Positions 24,470-32,370 of a stretch of DNA of 64,000 bases are shown here, in pieces (the stretch's first letter is position 1; every line of letters starts with the position of its first letter). Below the pieces are notes generated by a model, which saw only the letters and a program-made list of their open reading frames with translations, had not been told where the DNA came from and searched no databases. Position numbers and translations under genes: made by a program. Origin of the DNA: Pseudazoarcus pumilus (lineage in GTDB: Bacteria; Pseudomonadota; Gammaproteobacteria; Burkholderiales; Rhodocyclaceae); assembly GCF_002872475.1 (NCBI RefSeq), contig NZ_CP025682.1, positions 2,542,001-2,606,000 of the forward strand, in the 5' to 3' direction.

Positions 24470-27097
24470 GTGACCGCTCGCCACCTCGCCCTCGCCCTGT
24501 GCGCGCTGACGCTCGCCGCCACGCCGCTTTCCTCGCAGTCCCAGACCTGGTCCGGGGCCGTCGCGACCGCGCCCGCGACATCGACCTGGCTGCTCGCCGT
24601 ACAGGTCCATCCGCGCAACGCCATCGCCGACATGGATGTGCCCCCCGACGAGGCCCTGGAAGCGATCGCGACCGCCACCGGAACCACGGTCGCGTTCGTC
24701 GGACGCGCCACGTCGCGCGGCCCCTTCCTGTTGCGCCTGAGCGACGGCGATGACTTCGATGCAATCAGCGATGGTGCCAATGCGGTGCGCATGCTCGACG
24801 ACGTGCTGTGGGTCTCGATTCTTTCCGAGGCCGACGCCGCCGCCCCTGTCACACCATCGTCCGGAGGACCGGCGCAGGCCGCAGGCGAGACAGTCTCGCG
24901 CATCCTGGTGAACTTCCGCGACCCGGCCACGCAACGGGCTCGTTCGCGCCAGGACGCCCTGCCCGAGTTGCTGATCGAGGCCATGCGCCGGCAGGCCGGC
25001 AGCAACCTCGAGCTGGTCCGCGCGATGTCGGGCGGCGCCTGGGTGTTCGATCTGCCCCAAGCACTGCCCGAGCCCGACGCCGTGGCGCTGATCGCACGGC
25101 TACGGGCGATGCCGCAGGTCGCGTCGGTCAGCGCCTCGCAACGCGTCCTGCCGCAATTGGAGCCGAATGATCCCTACTTTCCGATCACCGGCTCACTGGG
25201 CCAGTACAACCTGGTCGCGCCCGGCACCGCGGGCCCTTGGGGCGGCCCGGTGTTCGGCATCGATGCGGTCAACGCCTGGAACATCACGACCGGCTCGACC
25301 AATAACCGCGTCGCGGTGCTCGACACCGGCGTGCTGTTCAACCACCCCGACATCGCCGGCCGGTTCATGCCGGGCTACGACTTCGTCGACAACGACAGCA
25401 ACGCCTCCGACCCCGGTGACTACTGCAACGTGGAAGGTCAGGAGAGCGCCAGTTCCTGGCACGGCACCCACATTTCCGGCACCATCGCCGCGAACACCAA
25501 CGACGGCGTCGGCGCGGCCGGCGTCGACTGGGCCACGCGCATCGTGCCGGTGCGGGTGCTCGGCCAGTGCGGCGGCATGGCCGAGGACGTCATCGACGGC
25601 ATGCGCTGGGCGGCCGGCCTGCCCGTTCCCGGCACGCCGGTGAATGCCAATCCGGTTCGTGTCATCAACCTGAGTCTGGCCGGCATCGGCGCCTGTACCG
25701 CGTCCTGGCAGCAGGTCATTGACGACGTCACCGCCGCCGGGGCGCTGGTGATCGTCTCGGCCGGCAACTACCAGAGTCCGATCGACAACTATTCCCCGGC
25801 CTCGTGCAACGGCGTGATCACCGTCGTCGCCTCCGACCCCAACGGCGACAAGGCCTCCTACAGCAATTTCGGCGGCAACCGACTGCCCGAACTGGCCGCA
25901 CCCGGCGGCGACCTGGGCCGCTTCGGCGATGTCCGTGCGGGCATTATCGCGGCCGGCAATGACGGCACGACAACCCCAAAAAACAACGTAATGATGTCTA
26001 TGTCCGGCACCAGCATGGCCGTGCCGCACGTGGTGGGCACCGCCTCGCTGATGTTGGCCATCAACCCGGCGCTGTCACCGTCGCAACTGTTCTCGATGAT
26101 CACCGCCACCGAGAATCTCACCGCGTTCGCGCACGATTCGGACTTCACGTTCAACTATCCGCTGGGAGGACGGGGCATCCTCAACGCCTACAAGGCCGTG
26201 CAGGCGGCGCAGGCCACCGTCCAGCCACCGGCGCCGGGGGGCGCGGCGCCGATGCTGCTGCGCGACGCGATCTACCTGTACGGACAGCCGCTCACGGCGA
26301 ACGGCGGCCAGAACCTGGTCGGCGTCGATTGCGACGTGTTCCAGCTCGTGCTCGACGTCACGTCGGGCCACACCGACCTGGCCATGGGTCAGGCCTCGAC
26401 GCTGGCCGGCTCGCTGGCCGGCGCGACGCCCTACCCGGACCGCATTTTCTCGTCTGCCGCGATGTTCGCCTATGCGCTCTACGGCCCGGAGCAGGTCAAG
26501 AGCTTCACCGCACGCGACGCGATCACGCCGGAATCGGAAGACGTCGTAGGCACTGCCACGGCTTTCGGCTACTGCTTCTCGCGCAACCCGGACGCACGCG
26601 TCTACGCGCATGACAAGACGAGTTGCACCAACGTCTATTCGGACGGACGACAGACCGCCTGCACCGCGACCGACAACGGTGTCGGCGGCGCCGCACCGAG
26701 CGCGATGACGCTGCGCGACGCGATCTATCTGTACGGCGAGGATGTGCGTGCCGACGGCCAGCTGCAGCTGGGTGGCGACCAATGTGACGTGCTGCAACTG
26801 GTGCTCGACGTCGAATCCGGGCACGCCGACCTCACCATGACCGAAGGCGCGTCGTCCTTCGACTACCCCGACCGCATCTTCGCCGCAGCCGACATGTTCG
26901 CCTACGCGCTGTATTCGGACGCGCCGCACAAGCGCTTCGGCCTGGGCCAGCATGACGGCGACGCGGACGGGCTGGTCGGCAATGCCACGGCCTTCGCGTA
27001 CTGCTACTCCACCCAGCCGGACGCCTACGTCTATTGGAAGGACGGTCAGACGCCGATGTGCACGAGGTCAAACGGGCAAGAAACCACCTGCCCGTAG
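24470..27097 (+). CDS. Secreted S8 subtilisin-like protease with two C-terminal repeat modules
   Basis: 875-residue exported serine protease. A signal peptide (LALALCALTLAATPLSS) is followed by an N-terminal region and propeptide to about residue 230. The catalytic domain has Asp285 (VLDTGV), His331 (HGTHISG) and Ser515 (GTSMAVPH); cysteine pairs inside it suggest disulfides. Two copies of an unfamiliar module of about 130 residues close the protein (about 594-725 and 742-875), each with LRDAIYLYG, CDV.QLVLDV.SGH, YPDRIF, MFAYALY and ATAF.YC. The same module forms most of the convergent neighbour. The stop codon TAG lies inside a REP-like arm (GTAGGTCGG). Confidence 0.9.
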   Translation: MTARHLALALCALTLAATPLSSQSQTWSGAVATAPATSTWLLAVQVHPRNAIADMDVPPDEALEAIATATGTTVAFVGRATSRGPFLLRLSDGDDFDAISDGANAVRMLDDVLWVSILSEADAAAPVTPSSGGPAQAAGETVSRILVNFRDPATQRARSRQDALPELLIEAMRRQAGSNLELVRAMSGGAWVFDLPQALPEPDAVALIARLRAMPQVASVSASQRVLPQLEPNDPYFPITGSLGQYNLVAPGTAGPWGGPVFGIDAVNAWNITTGSTNNRVAVLDTGVLFNHPDIAGRFMPGYDFVDNDSNASDPGDYCNVEGQESASSWHGTHISGTIAANTNDGVGAAGVDWATRIVPVRVLGQCGGMAEDVIDGMRWAAGLPVPGTPVNANPVRVINLSLAGIGACTASWQQVIDDVTAAGALVIVSAGNYQSPIDNYSPASCNGVITVVASDPNGDKASYSNFGGNRLPELAAPGGDLGRFGDVRAGIIAAGNDGTTTPKNNVMMSMSGTSMAVPHVVGTASLMLAINPALSPSQLFSMITATENLTAFAHDSDFTFNYPLGGRGILNAYKAVQAAQATVQPPAPGGAAPMLLRDAIYLYGQPLTANGGQNLVGVDCDVFQLVLDVTSGHTDLAMGQASTLAGSLAGATPYPDRIFSSAAMFAYALYGPEQVKSFTARDAITPESEDVVGTATAFGYCFSRNPDARVYAHDKTSCTNVYSDGRQTACTATDNGVGGAAPSAMTLRDAIYLYGEDVRADGQLQLGGDQCDVLQLVLDVESGHADLTMTEGASSFDYPDRIFAAADMFAYALYSDAPHKRFGLGQHDGDADGLVGNATAFAYCYSTQPDAYVYWKDGQTPMCTRSNGQETTCP

Positions 27098-27120
27098 GTC
27101 GGCGCGAGCGCAGCGAGGTC
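27094..27120. repeat. REP-like arm, copy C (single arm)
   Basis: GTAGGTCGGCGCGAGCGCAG followed by CGAGGT is the reverse complement of the right arm of copies B and G. Its TAG is the subtilase stop codon. A 7-bp inverted repeat ACGGGCA/TGCCCGT (27072-27095) overlaps its left end and could act as a weak terminator. Confidence 0.65.
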
Positions 27121-27177
27121 CGGGCAGCGGCGGCGAGGCGGGCGGTAACTTTCTTGAGCGACCGCGCGCCACCGCAA

Positions 27178-27747
27178 TCAGTCGAAGAACTCGTCGTAGG
27201 TGTTCCAGAAAGCGCTGTCCGCGTTGGCCTTGGTCGAGAAGCAGTAGCCGAACGCCGTCACCCGGGCCGGCTGGTTGTCGCCCTCGTAGTCCCCGTTCTT
27301 GAGCAAGAAGCCTTTGAGCGGATTGTTGGAGTAGAGGGTGTAGGCGAACATGCCGGCCCCGACGCCCAGCTTGTCCGGATAAATACTCATACCCTGGCTC
27401 AGTTGATACTCCGACGTCCCCGCCGCCTCTACGGTCACCAGGGACACCGCCCCGTCGAGCACCGTCATCACGAGCTGGTAGATGTCGCAATCGACGGCCA
27501 GGAACAAGAGTTCGTACCCCTCCGGCACGATGTTCTCGTGGTAACGATAGTGCGCATCACGCAGCAGCAGATTGCCGTTGACCAGTGCGTTGGGCTTGAC
27601 GGTGGAACTCCCGTTAGCCCGCTCCTGCTCGAACTCCCAGAGCCTGTGCTCGATGGTGTCGGTCGCGTCCGGGGGAATATGCTGGGCGAACGGTCCCGTG
27701 GCGAACGTCGCCAGAAACAAGGATGACAGAATCAGTTTTGACTTCAT
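27178..27747 (-). CDS. Small secreted protein made of the subtilase C-terminal module
   Basis: 189-residue protein starting at the ATG at 27747 behind a clear GAGGAG. It has a signal peptide (KLILSSLFLATFATGPFAQ), then one module homologous to the two repeats at the end of the neighbouring protease. Shared positions: LLRDAHYRY, VDCDIYQLVMTV, YPDKLG, MFAYTLYSNNPLKGF and VTAFGYCFS. No known family is recognised. Convergent orientation, only 80 bases from the protease stop, and the shared module suggest a partner role, for example a ligand, inhibitor or chaperone of the protease; that is inference. The longer frame to 28044 runs into msbA antisense and is not credible. Confidence 0.8.
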   Translation of the reverse strand: MKSKLILSSLFLATFATGPFAQHIPPDATDTIEHRLWEFEQERANGSSTVKPNALVNGNLLLRDAHYRYHENIVPEGYELLFLAVDCDIYQLVMTVLDGAVSLVTVEAAGTSEYQLSQGMSIYPDKLGVGAGMFAYTLYSNNPLKGFLLKNGDYEGDNQPARVTAFGYCFSTKANADSAFWNTYDEFFD

Positions 27748-27941
27748 GCGTGCTCCTCGAAAAGACGGGAAATCCCGGACGAGCTGAAGCGCGATCGGGC
27801 CAACCGATGGTACATCTTCACGCCCCGCATGGATCATGTTGCATGTCTGTGCGTGGAATAGTTCGCACCCGCACCACACCGGCTTGAACTCCGCCGGCCT
27901 ACGCGCGACCAGGCCCGCCGAAGAGATGGACCCATGCCCGA

Positions 27942-29762
27942 CTAGCCGGCGGCGTCCGCGTCGCTGAACTGCACCGCGTGCAGCCGCGCGTAATGGCCGC
28001 CGACCGCCAGCAATTCGGCGTGGGTGCCGCGCTCGACGATGCACCCGCGTTCCATGACGAGGATCTGGTCGGCCTTCTCGATGGTGGACAGGCGGTGGGC
28101 GATGACCAGCGTGGTGCGGCCCTGCATGACGCGGTCGAGCGCGGCCTGGATGTGGCGTTCGGATTCGGTATCGAGTGCCGAGGTGGCTTCGTCGAGGATG
28201 AGCAGCGGCGCGTCCTTGAGCACGGCGCGGGCAATCGCCAGGCGCTGACGCTGGCCGCCCGAGAGCAGCACGCCGTTTTCGCCGACGACGGTGTCCAGCC
28301 CCTGGGGGAGATGATCGATGAACTCGCGCGCATAGGCTGCCTCGGCCGCGGCCTCGATGGCCTCGCGCGGCGCACCCGCCAGATCGCCGTAGGCGATGTT
28401 GTTGGCGACGGTGTCGTTGAACAGCGTCACGTGCTGGGTGACCAGCGCGATGTGACGGCGCAGGTTGCGCAGCGTGTAGTCCTCGACGTCGACACCGTCG
28501 ATCAGGATGGCGCCGCGCTCGTGGTGGTAGAAACGCGGGATCAGACTCGCCAGCGTGGACTTGCCGCTGCCCGAACGCCCCACCAGCGCGATCATCTGCC
28601 CTGGCTCGGCGGTGAAGCTGACGCCGTCGAGCACGTCGAGATCACCGCCGGGATAGCGGAAGCTCAGGTCGCGCACCTCCAGGCGACCAGACACGCGCTC
28701 GCGCTCGATGCTGCCGGAATCGGGCTCGACCGGCTGGTCGAGCTGCTCGAAGATGCTCTCCGCCCCGGCGAGACCCTTCTGGATCGTGGAGCTGACTTCG
28801 GAGAGCTGGCGGATGGGCTTGGGCAGCAGGCCGGCAGCGGTGATGTAGGCCACCAGGTCGCCCGCGGTGGCGTCGCCGCGCAGCAGCAGCACCAGGAACA
28901 GCAACACGGCCATGGCGCTGAAGGTCACCAGCTGCAGCGACGGCGTGAACACCGCGGCGGTCTTCACCATGCGCAATTGGCGCGCCATGTTGTCCTGGCT
29001 GGCCTCGCCGAAACGGCGCGATTCGTACTCCTCGCCGCCGAAACTGCGCACCACGCGATAGCCCTGGATGGTCTCCGAGGCGACATGGGTAACGTCGCCC
29101 ATGCTCGCCTGGATCTTGCGGCTTTGCTTGCGGAACTTGCGGCTGGCGCTGCTCACCATGACGCCGATCAGCGGCAGGATGGCGAGCATCACCAGCGTGA
29201 GCTTCCAGTTCATCCACAGCAGGTAGGCGAACAGGAATACGATGGTCAGACCTTCGCGCACGACGGTCTTGATCGCGTCGGTGGCCGCACCGGTGACCAT
29301 GGTCACGTTGTAGGTGATGCGCGAGACCAGATGGCCGGAATTGCTCTGGTCGAAGTAGCCGTTGGGCAGACGCAGCAGGCTGTCGAACAGGGCGCGGCGC
29401 AGGCTGTCGATCAGCCCCAGCGACACGCGCGCCAGATAGTAGTTGCCCAGATAGGCGCCCACGCCCTGCCACGCGGCGATCGCGACCAGCATCAGCGGCA
29501 CGGCGTAGAGCAGTTCCATGCCGTCGAACAGCGGCACGCCGCGAATCACCGCGGACGAGGGCTGCGTGAGGCCGTCGACGAAGTACTTGAGGATGCCCGC
29601 CATCATCGGTTGCGACGAGGCGAAGATCATGTAGCCGAGCAGGCTCACCGCGAACCAGCCCACGAACGGACGCACGTAGGTCAGCAGCCTCAGGTAGATC
29701 CTGAGGGAGGACGTGTTCGAAGGGTTCGGAGGCCGCGTCGGCGGCACCGGCGGGGTGCTCAT
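27942..29762 (-). CDS. msbA: Lipid A export ABC transporter MsbA
   Basis: 606-residue half-transporter that flips lipid A-core across the inner membrane. Six membrane helices in the N-terminal half contain PNGYFDQSNSGHLVSRI and ETIQGYRVVRSFGGE, usual for MsbA. The ATPase half has Walker A GRSGSGKST, signature LLSGGQRQR, Walker B LLILDEATSALD and the switch IAHRLSTI. Placement near LPS core genes fits. It is preceded by rpoH with a hairpin between them, so it is probably transcribed separately. Confidence 0.93.
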   Translation of the reverse strand: MSTPPVPPTRPPNPSNTSSLRIYLRLLTYVRPFVGWFAVSLLGYMIFASSQPMMAGILKYFVDGLTQPSSAVIRGVPLFDGMELLYAVPLMLVAIAAWQGVGAYLGNYYLARVSLGLIDSLRRALFDSLLRLPNGYFDQSNSGHLVSRITYNVTMVTGAATDAIKTVVREGLTIVFLFAYLLWMNWKLTLVMLAILPLIGVMVSSASRKFRKQSRKIQASMGDVTHVASETIQGYRVVRSFGGEEYESRRFGEASQDNMARQLRMVKTAAVFTPSLQLVTFSAMAVLLFLVLLLRGDATAGDLVAYITAAGLLPKPIRQLSEVSSTIQKGLAGAESIFEQLDQPVEPDSGSIERERVSGRLEVRDLSFRYPGGDLDVLDGVSFTAEPGQMIALVGRSGSGKSTLASLIPRFYHHERGAILIDGVDVEDYTLRNLRRHIALVTQHVTLFNDTVANNIAYGDLAGAPREAIEAAAEAAYAREFIDHLPQGLDTVVGENGVLLSGGQRQRLAIARAVLKDAPLLILDEATSALDTESERHIQAALDRVMQGRTTLVIAHRLSTIEKADQILVMERGCIVERGTHAELLAVGGHYARLHAVQFSDADAAG

Positions 29763-29783
29763 GTGCGGCGCATATTAGCACGC

Positions 29784-29818
29784 GAGGGCGCCGCTCCCGG
29801 CAGGGGAACGGCGCCCTC
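29784..29818 (-). terminator. Hairpin after rpoH
   Basis: Perfect 10-bp inverted repeat GAGGGCGCCG / CGGCGCCCTC with a 15-base loop, 24 bases past the rpoH stop and just before the msbA start. No U-run follows strongly, so this is a probable terminator. Confidence 0.55.
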
Positions 29819-29841
29819 GACGGGTCCGCTCGGGCGGCGTA

Positions 29842-30690
<849 letters not shown>

Positions 30691-30718
30691 GAACTTGAAT
30701 CCTCCTGTGCACCGAAGT

Positions 30719-30745
30719 TTAGCACTCGAGCGATAAGAGTGCTAA
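30719..30745 (-). promoter_or_regulatory. CIRCE operator (HrcA site) in front of rpoH
   Basis: TTAGCACTC, nine bases, GAGTGCTAA: an exact match to the canonical CIRCE inverted repeat bound by the heat-shock repressor HrcA. It ends 24 bases before the stop of the preceding gene and overlaps the likely rpoH leader. HrcA itself is not encoded in the window. Confidence 0.92.
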
Positions 30746-30769
30746 CCGCACAACGAGTTCCCGATCGAC

Positions 30770-31447
30770 TCACGCCACGCCACCGGTCACGTCCAGCGGA
30801 GATCGCTCGATGCGTCGCGCCGGACAACCCACATACACACCATCGGGCTCCGTATCGGCGACGACCACCGCGCCGGCGCCGATGAAGCAGCCATCGGCCA
30901 CATGCACGCCGTTGCGCAGGACCGCCCCGAGGCCGATCACGCATCGGCTACCGATGCGCACCCGCCCGCCGGCCACTGCGCGCGCCCCGATGAAGCAGTC
31001 GTCGCCCACGCGCACATGATGCGAGAGCACCACACCCGAGCGAATGTGGACATTTTCTCCAATCTCGCAGAACGGCCCGATGATTGTCCCTTCGTCGATA
31101 CAGGTATTCTCGCCTGGGCTCACGCCCTGAGCCACGCAGGCCGACGCAGCCACGAAACGCCCGATCATGTAGCCCATCGCACGCGCCTGACACAAGCGTT
31201 CTCGCCGCAACGCGTTCATGCCGGTCCACCCCAGTGGCAGGAGCATTTCGCACGAATCCGGGGGAAAGCGCGTCGAGGCCTCTTCGAAGGGCACCAACGC
31301 GAGCCCGTCGAAGCGATCGCTGGTGCAGTATTGGCGGTCCACGGTGAAGCCGACGACCGTCGTCGGCGTTTCATGGCGCAGATGATGCGCCATCACGCTG
31401 GCGAGATCGCCGGCGCCGAAAATCAGCACCCCCCTGTTCGCGGCCAT
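30770..31447 (-). CDS. Hexapeptide-repeat acyltransferase, PglD-like
   Basis: 225-residue protein with an N-terminal nucleotide-sugar-binding Rossmann half (GVLIFGAGDLASVMAHHL) and a C-terminal left-handed beta-helix of hexapeptide repeats (GENTCIDEGTIIGPFCEIG, RIGSRCVIGLGAVL, GCFIGAGAVV). PglD-type enzymes acetylate amino sugars for glycans; sialic-acid O-acetyltransferases have the same build. The ATG at 31447 fits the fold start; the frame extends to 31561 without support. It lies ahead of rpoH on the same strand but separated by CIRCE. Confidence 0.8.
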   Translation of the reverse strand: MAANRGVLIFGAGDLASVMAHHLRHETPTTVVGFTVDRQYCTSDRFDGLALVPFEEASTRFPPDSCEMLLPLGWTGMNALRRERLCQARAMGYMIGRFVAASACVAQGVSPGENTCIDEGTIIGPFCEIGENVHIRSGVVLSHHVRVGDDCFIGARAVAGGRVRIGSRCVIGLGAVLRNGVHVADGCFIGAGAVVVADTEPDGVYVGCPARRIERSPLDVTGGVA

Positions 31448-31575
31448 GCAGCCCCCTCGTCGACCCCGTCCGTTCCCACTCCCGGCGACTGTGCCACACC
31501 GCCCGGCGGCCGGCCAGCGTCGCCTGCAGGCGTCACAGCAGGTAGACTCGCCGCACGTCATTCAGCGGAACCGTC

Positions 31576-32169
31576 TTGGACAAGATCACCTTAGATATCT
31601 GGCAGCGCGTGCGTGAAGGCGCAAGAGTCGTCGAGGCCGACCCCTGGGGCGACAAGGTGCTTTTGCTGCCCGACGGCACTTACGTGAAGCTGTTCCGGCG
31701 CAAGCGGCTGATCTCGTCGGCGGCGTGGTATCCGTACGCGCGACGCTTCGCCGACAATGCCGCCGCGCTGGCCGTACGCGGCGTGCCCTGCCCGCGCGTG
31801 ATCGACGTACTGCGCATCCCCGCCATCGAACGCGACGCCGTGCACTATCACCCCCTGCCCGGCGAGACCCTGCGTGCGCTGGTGCGCGGCGGCGCGATGG
31901 ACGACAACGAAAACGCCTATCTGCGTGACGCGTTCAATCGCTTCGTGCGTCGTCTGCACGACCAGGGCATCTATTTCCGCTCCCTGCATCTGGGCAACGT
32001 CGTGATGACGCCGCTGGGCGAACTGGGTCTGATCGACATCTCCGACATCCGCGTGCATCGCGGTCCGCTCTCGCGCTTCTGGCGGATGCGCAATCTGCGG
32101 CGCATGGAGGCCATCGCCGACGAACGCGACTGGATCGACCGCGACACCATTCTCCGCGCGAAGGACTGA
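31576..32169 (+). CDS. InaA/WaaP-type kinase-fold protein
   Basis: 197-residue single kinase lobe-pair related to the LPS kinases further upstream in the window. It has YVKLFRRKRL for the ATP-lysine region, a catalytic loop modified to FRSLHLGNVVM (S instead of D at the expected base position) and LIDISDIR at the metal site. Similar proteins have been labelled toluene-tolerance or Kdo/heptose kinases. The start is a TTG at 31576. Loss of the canonical catalytic aspartate may make it a pseudokinase; a related loop (LHLGN) also occurs in the first unit of the tandem kinase, but with D kept. Confidence 0.7.
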   Translation: MDKITLDIWQRVREGARVVEADPWGDKVLLLPDGTYVKLFRRKRLISSAAWYPYARRFADNAAALAVRGVPCPRVIDVLRIPAIERDAVHYHPLPGETLRALVRGGAMDDNENAYLRDAFNRFVRRLHDQGIYFRSLHLGNVVMTPLGELGLIDISDIRVHRGPLSRFWRMRNLRRMEAIADERDWIDRDTILRAKD

Positions 32170-32194
32170 CCGCGCCCCCCTGACCGCGCGTCAC

Positions 32195-32286
32195 CGTAGG
32201 TCGCCGATGAGCCGAAGGCGAATTGCGACACTCACGCCCATTCTTTGCGCGGTGTGTCGCACCTCGCTGCGCTCGCCACGACCTAC
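32195..32286. repeat. REP-like palindromic element, copy B (full)
   Basis: GTAGGTCGCCGATGAGCCGA at the left, then TGTCGCACCTCGCTGCGCTC and GCCACGACCTAC at the right. It occupies the 200-base gap between two kinase-type genes, 26 bases after the stop of the first. Confidence 0.8.
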
Positions 32287-32370
32287 AAATTCGACACGAC
32301 CTATATACCTGTCCGGCCATGCACTCGGCCTGTGGCAAAATCGCGTGTTCCGTAACGCCATACCCCCCGC

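Noticed and set aside
24470-27097. Sorting tail (IPTL-CTERM) on the subtilase for exosortase H
   Set aside because: The protein ends in the repeat module, with no IPTL motif, hydrophobic helix or basic tail.
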